NCBI GenBank assembly: GCA_046233115.1 | Contig: JBJXHM010000006.1 | Coordinates: forward strand, 186,001-250,000 | Length of the DNA stretch: 64,000 nt | Origin: JACOMY01 sp046233115 | GTDB taxonomy: Bacteria > Pseudomonadota > Alphaproteobacteria > Kiloniellales > JACOMY01 | Direction: 5' to 3' | Part shown: positions 54,377-62,733 of the stretch, piece by piece | How positions within the stretch are numbered: the stretch's first letter is position 1 | How the letters are laid out: each line of letters opens with the position of its first letter | Program-made: the position numbers and the translations under genes | Notes under the pieces: generated by a model | What the model saw: only the letters and a program-made list of their open reading frames with translations | Told to the model about the DNA's origin: nothing | The model's database searches: none

Positions 54377-54826
54377 GTTGCTATTGCCGAAGGCCGGGTA
54401 GAGCACGCGGTCGCCGGGCTTGATGCCCAGGCGCTCGATCGCGTCACCCGGCAGCTCCAACACGGCGCGGGCCGGGATGCCGGGGGAGATGATCACCTCG
54501 GAGTGCGGCACCGCGTTGTTCGCAGTGGCCACCACGCTCCCCTGATCGTCGATGAACAGCATGTCCAGCGGGATCAGGGTGTTGCGCATCCACATCTGCG
54601 GCACCCGATCGGCCGGGTAGACGAACAGCATGCCGGCGTCCGGGGCCAGGTCCTCGCGGAACATCAGGCCCTGGGCGCGCTGCTCCTGCGTCTCCGCCAG
54701 CTCGATGGTGAAGTGATGGGTCTGGCCGTCCTGGGTCTCGAGAGAGAGCTCGCCGGTGGCGAAGTCCACCGCGGCGGCCGTGCCTGCGACCAAAACCAGA
54801 CAAAGAGCGAGAAGAATGCGCGTCAT
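54374..54826 (-). CDS. DUF192 family exported protein
   Basis: 150 residues. A signal peptide ends near residue 19 (LVLVAGTAAA). The DUF192 domain follows: TQEQRAQGLMFREDLAPDAGMLFVYP, MWMRNTLIPLDMLFIDDQGSVV, VLELPGDAIERLGIKPGDRV. The family is widespread and its function unknown. The ATG overlaps the stop of the deacetylase gene upstream by 4 bp (ATGA), so the two are translationally coupled. The stop codon is supplied by the last bases of a 22-bp palindrome. Confidence 0.92.
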   Translation of the reverse strand: MTRILLALCLVLVAGTAAAVDFATGELSLETQDGQTHHFTIELAETQEQRAQGLMFREDLAPDAGMLFVYPADRVPQMWMRNTLIPLDMLFIDDQGSVVATANNAVPHSEVIISPGIPARAVLELPGDAIERLGIKPGDRVLYPAFGNSN

Positions 54827-55986
54827 GGGGCAAGGATCGCCTTCGGCAGGGCGCGGACCGCATCGCTGATCGGGCCGCGGTTGGGTGGATCGGCCAGTTG
54901 GGTGAACCAGCGCCGCGGCGGCTCGCGTCCCCAACTGTGCCGCCAGACGACCTCGGAGAGGAGCGCCTGGGCGGCCTCTGGCAAGGTCTCGGGAATCGGG
55001 CGATCCGTCAAGCGCGCCCAGATGCCCGACCAGGCCCTGGCGACCGACCAGGGATTGTAGCCGCCGCCGCCCAGCACGATCAGGCGCGGCGCGATCCCAC
55101 GCACCGCCTCGACCGCCTGCCAGATCGCGCGGTTGGACAGCGCCAGCTTGCTCATAGGGTCGTCGGCCAAGCCATCGACGCCGCTCTGCAGCACCAGGGC
55201 GGCCGGCTCGATCCGTTCGGCCAGGGGCAGGACCGCACTCTCCAGCAGGAACTCCATTTCCGAGTCGTTGAAGCCGCGCGGCAGCGGCAGGTTGCGGGCC
55301 TGACCGCCGCACCGGTCCTCCAGGCTGCCCGCCGGCGCAGGCGGGCGATGCGGCCAGCGCCCGGCCTCGTGCAGCGAGACGGTCCAGACCCTGGGCTCGT
55401 CGGCGAAGGCGTCCTGCACCCCGTCGCCGTGATGAGCATCGATATCGAGATAGAGAATCGGCGCCACACCCTGGTCGAGCAGTGAGAGGATCGCCAGCGC
55501 CGGGTCGTTCAGGTAGCAGAAGCCGCTGGCCCGGTCGGGGCGGCCGTGGTGGGTGCCGCCGGCCGGGCTGAAGACCTCGCCGCCTTCCAGCACCAGGCGG
55601 GCGGCCGCCAGCGAGGCGCCGCAGGCCGTCGCCGGGCGGGAGAAGACCTCTTTGAAGATGGGATTGCCGTCCAGGCCGATGCGGTAGCGCTCCCTCTCGG
55701 CCGGGGTCAGCGCCCCCAGGGCCTCGGCACGCTGCAGCGCCGCCAGATAGCCGGGGTCGTGGAAGCGCAGCAACTGGTCCGGCTGTGCCTTGACGCAGTC
55801 CAGATAGCGGTCCTCCGGCTTCCAGCCGAGCCGCTCGATCAGGTCGAGCGCCAGCGAGACTCGCGGGATCGAGATCGGATGCTTTGCCCCGTAGCTGGAG
55901 TTGCGATAGATCTCGTTGCCGATCAGGACTGGCCCGTCGCGCGTGCTCGGTTCCGCCCGGTGAGGCGCTTCGGTCGCTTGCCGCAT
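54823..55986 (-). CDS. Histone deacetylase-like (AcuC/acetylpolyamine amidohydrolase) family protein
   Basis: 387-residue zinc-dependent amidohydrolase. The charge-relay histidines lie in GGTHHGRPDRASGFCYLND, the metal ligands in YLDIDAHHGDGVQDAF and a later Asp (QSGVDGLADDP), and the catalytic-loop glycines in VLGGGGYNP. Bacterial members deacetylate acetylated proteins, polyamines or other amides; the substrate here is open. The start ATG 55986 has GGGG only 1-2 nt upstream, so a slightly later start is possible. It is coupled to a DUF192 gene. Confidence 0.9.
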   Translation of the reverse strand: MRQATEAPHRAEPSTRDGPVLIGNEIYRNSSYGAKHPISIPRVSLALDLIERLGWKPEDRYLDCVKAQPDQLLRFHDPGYLAALQRAEALGALTPAERERYRIGLDGNPIFKEVFSRPATACGASLAAARLVLEGGEVFSPAGGTHHGRPDRASGFCYLNDPALAILSLLDQGVAPILYLDIDAHHGDGVQDAFADEPRVWTVSLHEAGRWPHRPPAPAGSLEDRCGGQARNLPLPRGFNDSEMEFLLESAVLPLAERIEPAALVLQSGVDGLADDPMSKLALSNRAIWQAVEAVRGIAPRLIVLGGGGYNPWSVARAWSGIWARLTDRPIPETLPEAAQALLSEVVWRHSWGREPPRRWFTQLADPPNRGPISDAVRALPKAILAP

Positions 55987-56140
55987 GCCCCTTGATGTTC
56001 GCTCTTCGCCATCGAGGTCAAGGGGCCCTGCCGCCGAGTGCCAAGCGCGGTTGCGGGAAGGGCCACCGGCGGTCTAGCCTTAGCGGCGGAACACGCCGGT
56101 GGACGTCACCAAGAAGACAACGAATGGAGAGGGATGGAGC

Positions 56141-56971
56141 ATGGCTCTCAAGACCATCTTGGTCCACCTGATGAACGACCCGAACCACGTCTCGCGCATG
56201 GCCGTCGCCAAGAGCCTGGCGCGCCAGCACGGCGCCTTCCTGACCGCCCTCTATGTCACGCGACCCTCCGAGCGCATGCAGTACATCGCTGGCCGCGGCG
56301 CCTCGCAGGTCTTCCTGGAAGAGGCCAAGAAGAGCGCCGAGCGCCACGCCGAGGAGGTCGAGCAGGAGTTCGAGGCCTATTGCGAACGCAACGCCGTTGA
56401 GCATGAGTGGATCGTCGCTGACGGCGAGCACCTGGAACTGCTGGCCAAGCACGCCCACGCTGCCGACCTGCTGATCGTCAGCCGGCCGAGCGACGAGTAT
56501 CTCGAGGACCGCGTACGCACGCGCCTGGCCGAAGAGGTAATCATGAACAGCGGCCTGCCGGTCATGGTGCTGCCACCTGGCTTCGGTGCCGAGGGCGACT
56601 GGACCCCCAAGCGGGTGCTGATCGGCTGGAAAGGCACGCGCGAGGCGGTGCGCGCGGTGCGCGACAGTCTGTCGATCCTGCAGAAGGCCGACTCGGTGCT
56701 GGTCGGCACGGTCCGGCCCGAATCCGAAGACGCCATCTCGACCTTGGAGATCAGCCAGTACCTGAAGCGCCAGGGCATAGAGAGCGACACCGTCGACCTG
56801 CAGGAAGGCGATGGCACCGGCAAGACCCTGCTGGCGATGGCCGCAGCCCACGGCTGCGACCTGCTGGTCGCCGGTGCCTACGGCCATTCGCGCCTGCGCG
56901 AGATCTTCACCGGCGGAGTCACCCGCACCCTGCTGCGCCACGCCGAGATCCCGGTGCTGCTGAGCCACTGA
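56141..56971 (+). CDS. Universal stress protein with two Usp domains
   Basis: 276 residues: a first UspA-like domain (ALKTILVHLMNDPNHVSRM) and a second (RVLIGWKGTREAVRAVRD) ending GAYGHSRLREIFTGGVTRTLLRHAEIPVLLSH, where the G-2x-G-9x-G-(S/T)-like ATP-binding pattern is visible. It is a cytosolic stress or energy-status protein. The ATG at 56141 follows GGGATGGAGC; a longer frame to 56099 has no Shine-Dalgarno. Single gene, closed by a terminator. Confidence 0.92.
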   Translation: MALKTILVHLMNDPNHVSRMAVAKSLARQHGAFLTALYVTRPSERMQYIAGRGASQVFLEEAKKSAERHAEEVEQEFEAYCERNAVEHEWIVADGEHLELLAKHAHAADLLIVSRPSDEYLEDRVRTRLAEEVIMNSGLPVMVLPPGFGAEGDWTPKRVLIGWKGTREAVRAVRDSLSILQKADSVLVGTVRPESEDAISTLEISQYLKRQGIESDTVDLQEGDGTGKTLLAMAAAHGCDLLVAGAYGHSRLREIFTGGVTRTLLRHAEIPVLLSH

Positions 56972-56998
56972 CCCGCAGCCGGGAAGCAAGTCAAAAAA

Positions 56999-57032
56999 GG
57001 GGCGCGGTCCGACCGGATCGCGCCCCTTCGCT
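56999..57032 (+). terminator. Terminator after the Usp gene, likely bidirectional
   Basis: GGGGCGCG ... CGCGCCCC with a 12-nt loop, an A-run (AAAAAA) before it and TTCGCTTT after it. It can end transcription of both converging genes. Confidence 0.8.
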
Positions 57033-57042
57033 TTGGCCTTCC

Positions 57043-58521
57043 CTACAGGAAGAAGATCAGGGTCACGACGACGAAGAGCGGGATCAGGATCAAGCCAGAC
57101 CAGGCCATGTAGCCGAAGAAGCTTGGCATCTTCACGCCCCGGTCCTCGCAGATCGAGCGCACCATGAAGTTCGGCGCGTTGCCGATATAGGTGTTCGCCC
57201 CCATGAAGACCGCACCGCAGGAGATCGCCAGCAGGGTGGTCCCCAGGTCGTTCATCAGGTGATGCGCATCGCCGCCGGCGGTGTTGAAGAACACCAGGTA
57301 GGTCGGCGCGTTGTCGAGGAAGGACGAGAGGATGCCGGTGATCCAGAAGAACATCGGATTGATCGGCTCGCCGCCGTGCGACACGGCCTGGACGATAAGG
57401 CCCAGCGGCCCCTCCTCGCCCGCCTTGAGCATGGCGATCACCGGGAAGATGGTGATGAAGATGGCGGCGAAGAGCTTGGCCACCTCGACGATCGGGAACC
57501 AGCTAAAGGAGTTGGCCTTGCGGCTCTCGTTGTTGGTCAGCCAGAGCGACAGGAAGGCGATCGCAATCAGCAGCAGGTCGCGCACGACGTTCTGCAGCTC
57601 CACATGCACATGGTAGACGTTGAACTCGATGCCGGGCTTCCAGATCCCCGACATCAGCACAGCCGCGACCACGCCAACCAGCAGCAGCAGGTTGACCTTG
57701 CCCTCCAGGCCCAGCGGCTCTTTGGTCTTCAGTTCCTCGACATCCATCGGGTCCTTGTGGCTCGGCTCGCGCTGGAACATCACGCTGTCGAAGATGAAGA
57801 AGATGATCAGCAGCGGTACGGCCACGACCAACATGGGCAGCAGCATGTGAACGGTGGGCCAGAAGAAGCCCACGCCCTTGAGGAAGCCCAGGAACAGCGG
57901 CGGATCGCCCAACGGCGTCAACGAGCCACCGACGTTGGCGACCAGGAAGATGAAGAAGACGAAGACATGTGTCTTGCGCTGACGCCATTCGTTGGCACGC
58001 AGCATCGGCCGGATCAGCAGCATCGCCGCACCCGTGGTGCCCATCCAGCTGGCCAGGATCGTGCCCAGCAGCAGCATGCCGGTGTTGACGATCGGCGTGC
58101 CGCGCAACGCGCCGGTCAGACGCACGCCGCCGGCCACGGTGAAGAGCGAGAACAGCAGGATGATGAAGGGGATGTACTCCAGCAGTCCGACGTGCAGCAG
58201 CTCGTAGAGGGTGAGGCCGGTGCCGAAGACCAGCGCAAAGGGTACGATCGTCAGCAAGGCCCAGAACAGCGAGACCTTGCCGAAGTGGTGGTGCCAGAAC
58301 AGCGGCGCCAGCAACGGAAAAACCGCGATCGACAGTAGGATCCCGACGAAGGGCACGCCCCACAGCAGGCCGAGTTCGGCCCCCTCCAGGTGCGGCGCGC
58401 CGACCTCCTCCGCAGCGAAGGCAAGACCCGGCAGGAAGAGAAAGGCCAGAAACGCAAGGACTCCCGACCCCTTACGAACCGCCCTGAAAGCCGGTCCGTC
58501 CCACACGCCCGTCACACCCAT
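57043..58521 (-). CDS. Sodium:proton antiporter, NhaD/citrate-transporter-like
   Basis: 492 residues with about 13 hydrophobic segments. Typical marks are LIRPMLRANEWRQRKTHVFV, FIFLVANVGGSLTPLGDPP and, near the end, LSSFLDNAPTYLVFFNTAGG and MGANTYIGNAPNFMVRSI. The first 35 residues contain a Leu/Ala-rich segment ending AFA, which looks like a signal sequence, as seen in NhaD-type proteins. It would expel Na+ or Li+ in exchange for protons, consistent with a salt-exposed organism. The start ATG 58521 has GGGGG upstream. Confidence 0.88.
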   Translation of the reverse strand: MGVTGVWDGPAFRAVRKGSGVLAFLAFLFLPGLAFAAEEVGAPHLEGAELGLLWGVPFVGILLSIAVFPLLAPLFWHHHFGKVSLFWALLTIVPFALVFGTGLTLYELLHVGLLEYIPFIILLFSLFTVAGGVRLTGALRGTPIVNTGMLLLGTILASWMGTTGAAMLLIRPMLRANEWRQRKTHVFVFFIFLVANVGGSLTPLGDPPLFLGFLKGVGFFWPTVHMLLPMLVVAVPLLIIFFIFDSVMFQREPSHKDPMDVEELKTKEPLGLEGKVNLLLLVGVVAAVLMSGIWKPGIEFNVYHVHVELQNVVRDLLLIAIAFLSLWLTNNESRKANSFSWFPIVEVAKLFAAIFITIFPVIAMLKAGEEGPLGLIVQAVSHGGEPINPMFFWITGILSSFLDNAPTYLVFFNTAGGDAHHLMNDLGTTLLAISCGAVFMGANTYIGNAPNFMVRSICEDRGVKMPSFFGYMAWSGLILIPLFVVVTLIFFL

Positions 58522-58841
58522 CGTGCCCCCTTCTTGGTCTTTGTTCGCTGCCTCTCGCATCCGGGGGAGTATGACGGAGAGCGTCCGGCTGGCCAAGACC
58601 AGCGAACGCCGCAAGACCGAACCAGCCCCGCCTGGGCCAGGGGGCTGGCCTTGGACTTGCGCGCGGCCGGCGAACGTGGTCTCAGTCTTGCGTTGCGAAA
58701 AGCCGCCACGATCTCTCGGGCCGAACGGCCGGCGCACTTGCCGGACGCGGGCCCGACCCCACATGATCGCCCGGAACCCTTATGGTCGCTCCCGGGCCGT
58801 CCGCCCAGAGGTTCAGCGCAGAAGATCGAGAGGAATAGCCA
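58522..58841. other. Divergent intergenic region between the antiporter and coxG-like genes
   Basis: 320 bp with the two start regions (GAGAGGAA before coxG). No small gene, strong dyad or recognisable promoter was seen. Confidence 0.4.
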
Positions 58842-59636
58842 ATGGAAATGACTGGCGAGCAGCAGATCCCAGCCCCGCGCGAGAAGGTGTGGGAGGGCCT
58901 GAACGATCCTGAGGTGCTGAAGGCGTCGATCCCCGGATGCCAGGAGCTGAGCAAGACCGAAGACGGCGGCTTCGAGGCCAAGGTGAAGGCCAAGGTCGGG
59001 CCGGTCTCGGCCACCTTCACCGGTGCCGTGCAGCTCTCCAACATCGATCCGCCGAACGGCTACACCATCAGCGGCGAGGGCAAGGGCGGTGTCGCCGGCT
59101 TCGCCAAGGGCGGTGCCGATGTGAAGCTGAGCGATGCCGGCGAGGGCACCCTGCTGTCCTATACCGTCAACGCCCAGGTCGGCGGCAAGCTGGCTCAGAT
59201 CGGCAGCCGGCTGATCGACAGCACCGCCAAGAAGATGGCCGGCCAGTTCTTCGAGAAGTTTTCCGAGGCGGTTTCCGGCGGTGAGGCCGCAAGCGAAGCG
59301 CCCGCCGCCGCGGCCCCTGCGCCCAGCGCCGCCCCGGCGCCCACCCAGGCGCCCGCCCCGGCCCCGGCTCCCGTGGCCGACCACGACGACCACGACGACC
59401 ACGGTCACGACCATGATCACGACCACGATGCCCATGGCCACCATCCCGAGATTCCGCCGGAGCTGAGCGACGAGGTACTGAACAAGGACGTCGGCAAGGG
59501 CGCGAAGACCGGGATCTGGGTCACCGGCCTCTTCGTCATTGTGCTGATCCTGCTGGCCATCTTCGGCCTCGGCGGCGGCGACGAGCAGCCCAGCGGCGGC
59601 GACACCAGCCACGGCACCGAGACCCACAGCAACTAG
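58842..59636 (+). CDS. coxG: CoxG-like SRPBCC protein with His/Asp-rich linker and C-terminal membrane anchor
   Basis: 264 residues. Residues 1-145 are a CO-dehydrogenase-subunit-G SRPBCC domain (EMTGEQQIPAPREKVWEGL, then KAKVGPVSATFTGAVQLS, SGEGKGGVAGFAKGGADVKL). A Pro/Ala linker (150-178) leads to a stretch with ten His and many Asp (181-201), then a TM helix at about 223-243 and a short polar tail. CoxG proteins recruit Mo-hydroxylases of the CODH family to the membrane and carry quinone or lipid; the hydroxylase subunits lie 2.6 kb downstream. The His/Asp run could bind metal. Confidence 0.88.
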   Translation: MEMTGEQQIPAPREKVWEGLNDPEVLKASIPGCQELSKTEDGGFEAKVKAKVGPVSATFTGAVQLSNIDPPNGYTISGEGKGGVAGFAKGGADVKLSDAGEGTLLSYTVNAQVGGKLAQIGSRLIDSTAKKMAGQFFEKFSEAVSGGEAASEAPAAAAPAPSAAPAPTQAPAPAPAPVADHDDHDDHGHDHDHDHDAHGHHPEIPPELSDEVLNKDVGKGAKTGIWVTGLFVIVLILLAIFGLGGGDEQPSGGDTSHGTETHSN

Positions 59637-59674
59637 CCTGACGAGGGGCGCAAGTTCGGACAACGCTCTGGATC

Positions 59675-60094
59675 ATGGCAAAGGCGACACAGACCGAGAC
59701 GGCCGCGGGCACGGCAGCGCCAGCCCCCGGCCCGACCGGCTTTCTGCATCTGGACCGGCGGTACTGGACACCGCTCTTGATCCTGGCCGCCCTACTGGCC
59801 GGCTGGTTGCGCATGCTGGTGCGCACCCCCGGGCAGGTGCAGATGGACGGCCAGCTCGCCAGCGGTGCCTACATTGGCGGCATCCTGGGCGGCGCGCTCA
59901 TGCCCTGGGCCGTGGCGCTGCTGGTCGCCTACGGCCACTGGCTCCTGGCCAAGTCGCGCAAGTCCAAGGACTACATGAAGACCGCCTTTCCGCCGCGGCA
60001 AAGGCGCTTGATGCATGCCGTCGTCATCTTTCTGATCCTGCTGATGGGCCTGGAGGCGGTCGGCGTGGCAGCGGTACGCCTGGGGCTGATCTAG
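59675..60094 (+). CDS. Small three-TM hypothetical membrane protein
   Basis: 139 residues with hydrophobic segments at about 31-48, 68-86 and 113-136 and a polar Thr/Ala/Pro-rich N terminus. There is no conserved motif I recognise. It lies 38 bp after the coxG-like gene and is probably cotranscribed with it, so it may take part in the same membrane complex. That link is positional only. Confidence 0.7.
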   Translation: MAKATQTETAAGTAAPAPGPTGFLHLDRRYWTPLLILAALLAGWLRMLVRTPGQVQMDGQLASGAYIGGILGGALMPWAVALLVAYGHWLLAKSRKSKDYMKTAFPPRQRRLMHAVVIFLILLMGLEAVGVAAVRLGLI

Positions 60095-60095
60095 G

Positions 60096-60150
60096 GTCGG
60101 CTTCGACTGGCCGACTCCGTAATCAGCCAACGTAGCGTCGTCCAGCTACG
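60096..60150 (+). other. Two small hairpins after the membrane-protein gene
   Basis: GTCGGC-8 nt-GCCGAC (60096-60115) and CGTAGC-8 nt-GCTACG (60131-60150), each a 6-bp stem. They may mark the end of the coxG transcript before the RTX3 gene. Neither is followed by a T-run. Confidence 0.4.
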
Positions 60151-60366
60151 CAGACCTCCTAGATTAAGTTGTAGTTTCTGTTACTTGTAGCCCCTGCGCT
60201 CTTCCCTCATGCTACCCGGCGCAGAGCCGGACCGGTTCGGCAAGCGTTATGGCGTGGGCCGTTCCCTTCTTCCCTCTGCACCCTTGCCGGGACCTCCCGA
60301 CAGGAAGCCTGTGCAATCGTCATTTTTGGCCTCGCCGGACGGCGGGTGCGGAGGAGCGCTTTATCA

Positions 60367-61938
60367 ATGGCAAAGATCGTCGGAACGACCGGGGCGAACG
60401 ACAGCCTCTCGGGCAGCAATGCTGACGACAGCATCTATGGCCTCAGCGGTGATGACAGGCTCTACGGACTGGGCGGCGACGACACGCTGTTCGGCGGAAG
60501 TGGCAGCGACCTCTCGCTCGACGGCGGCGATGGAAACGACACGGCCGAGGGCGGGGCCGGCAACGATCGCGGCTTGAGCGGCGGCAGCGGCAGCGACAGC
60601 CTCTTCGGCGGCGAGGACAACGATCTCGGTTTCTTCGGGAACCGTGGTCCGGACCGCCTGTTCGGCGGCGGCGGGAACGACAGCAGCTTCTTCGGCGGCA
60701 GCGGGAACGACAGGATCTTCGGTGATGCCGGCAATGATCGCAGCCTCTTCGGCGGCGAGCGCGACGACAGTCTCTTCGGCGGCGACGGCCGCGATGCCTC
60801 CTTCTTCGGGGGATCCGGCAACGACCTTTTGGATGGTGGCGGCGGCACCGACTACCAGTTCTTCGGCGACGTCGGCGACGACGTAATCTTCGGAGGAGCC
60901 GGCGAAGAGGCGTTGCTGGAAGGCGGCGACGGCAACGACCGGATCTATGGCGGCGGGGATTCGGACCACGTGCTCTCCGGCGACAACGGCGACGATCTGA
61001 TCTACGGCGGACGCGGGTTCGAGCGCAGCCTCTTCGGCGGCCGAGGCGACGACAGAATCTTCGCGGGCAGCGGCGATGACGTCAACGTCCTGGGCGAAGA
61101 GGGAGACGACAGCCTTTTCGGTGGCGGCGACGACGACAAGCTGCTGCGGGGCGAGGGCGGCAAAGACAAGGTCTACGGCGACGACGGCGACGACTACATC
61201 CTCTGGGGCGGCAGAGGGAACGACGCGATCTTCGGCGGCAGCGGGAACGACACAAACCTCAAAGGTGACAGCGGCAACGACTTCCTCTTCGCCGATAGCG
61301 GCCACGACCGGGACATCGCCGGGGGGGATGGCAGCGACAGGATCTACGGCGGCGCGGGCCATGACGACGGCTTGTACGGCGGTCGGGACGACGACTGGCT
61401 GTTCGGCGGCGACGGCATCGACTACGACCTCTACGGCGGCAGCGGGAACGACAGGGTCTACGGCGACGACGGCATCGATGTGCGCCTGGACGGCAACAGC
61501 GGCGACGATCTGCTCTTTGGCGGCAGCGGCGCCGAAGAATCCCTGGTCGGCGGCGACGGTGACGACGGTCTCTACGGCGGCAAGGGCGCCGATACCATGC
61601 TGTTCGGCGACACGGGCGCGGACATCATCTTCGGCGGACGCGGTTTCGACCTCTCGCTCCATGGCGGGGCCGATGACGACCGGATCTACGGCGGCTCGGG
61701 GAACGATCGCGCCCTGCGTGGCGAGGCCGGCGACGACCAGCTCTTCGGTGGCGCCGGTATTGACGAGCTCTTCGGCGGCGCTGGCAAGGATACCTTCTTC
61801 GTGGCGAGCCAAGCCGAGATTCTGGCAGGCGAGACCTACGACGGCGGTGCCGGCACCGACACCCTGCTGCTGGGCGGCGGCGCCACCTTGCCGGCCGGCG
61901 TCACCCTCACCGGAATTGACGCGATCGTCTATGGCTAG
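60367..61938 (+). CDS. RTX calcium-binding repeat protein with alternating 9/10-residue repeats (RTX3)
   Basis: 523 residues, no signal peptide. It consists of a 42-residue N-terminal cap (KIVGTTGANDSLSGSNADDS, then IYGLSGDDRLYG), the 409-residue 9/10 alternating block, two ordinary nonapeptides and a 60-residue C-terminal cap (ASQAEILAGETYDGGAG to LTGIDAIVYG) almost identical in plan to the end of RTX1. ATG 60367 has GGAGGA 11-12 nt upstream. It looks like the minimal form of RTX1. It is inserted between the coxG-like gene and the hydroxylase genes. The export route is presumably type I secretion; no such genes are nearby. Confidence 0.9.
   Translation: MAKIVGTTGANDSLSGSNADDSIYGLSGDDRLYGLGGDDTLFGGSGSDLSLDGGDGNDTAEGGAGNDRGLSGGSGSDSLFGGEDNDLGFFGNRGPDRLFGGGGNDSSFFGGSGNDRIFGDAGNDRSLFGGERDDSLFGGDGRDASFFGGSGNDLLDGGGGTDYQFFGDVGDDVIFGGAGEEALLEGGDGNDRIYGGGDSDHVLSGDNGDDLIYGGRGFERSLFGGRGDDRIFAGSGDDVNVLGEEGDDSLFGGGDDDKLLRGEGGKDKVYGDDGDDYILWGGRGNDAIFGGSGNDTNLKGDSGNDFLFADSGHDRDIAGGDGSDRIYGGAGHDDGLYGGRDDDWLFGGDGIDYDLYGGSGNDRVYGDDGIDVRLDGNSGDDLLFGGSGAEESLVGGDGDDGLYGGKGADTMLFGDTGADIIFGGRGFDLSLHGGADDDRIYGGSGNDRALRGEAGDDQLFGGAGIDELFGGAGKDTFFVASQAEILAGETYDGGAGTDTLLLGGGATLPAGVTLTGIDAIVYG
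60493..61719 (+). repeat. RTX3 block: 22 ten-residue and 21 nine-residue RTX repeats in strict alternation
   Basis: 409 codons from GGSGSDLSLD to GGSGNDRALR, with a 57-bp period and no break in the alternation. The repeat count and total length equal those of RTX1 block B, although individual repeats differ in sequence. Confidence 0.92.
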
Positions 61939-62250
61939 GCCGCTGGCCGGCACGCTGTCCGAATCTGGCGCCTAGAGCTGAGGACGCAGCGCCGAGCGAA
62001 GGGAAATGTCCGGGCAGGGGAAGGCCCTCCAAGAAGGCTCCCCGCCAAAGTCCAAACAAGGGGTTGAGCACCCAATTGCGAACCGTTCGCGCTTGACCCT
62101 CGCCGGCCCAAGACACAGACTTTGGGCCGAGACTGCGGGCACAGCCTGTTTGTCGGCTGATCCGGCTTGCCCGGAAGAGCCATATGTCAATCAAGGGGAT
62201 GGCCCCACAATCGCGACCAGTGATTCAAGGTAAGAGGCAGGGAGAGACGC
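61939..62250. other. 312-bp region between RTX3 and the 2Fe-2S subunit gene
   Basis: No credible gene. A hairpin GGCCCAA-10 nt-TTGGGCC lies at 62105-62128 without a T-run. It should contain the promoter of the hydroxylase genes; GGGAGAG precedes their first ATG. Nothing else recognised. Confidence 0.45.
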
Positions 62251-62718
<468 letters not shown>

Positions 62719-62733
62719 GGAGGAAATGAGGAA

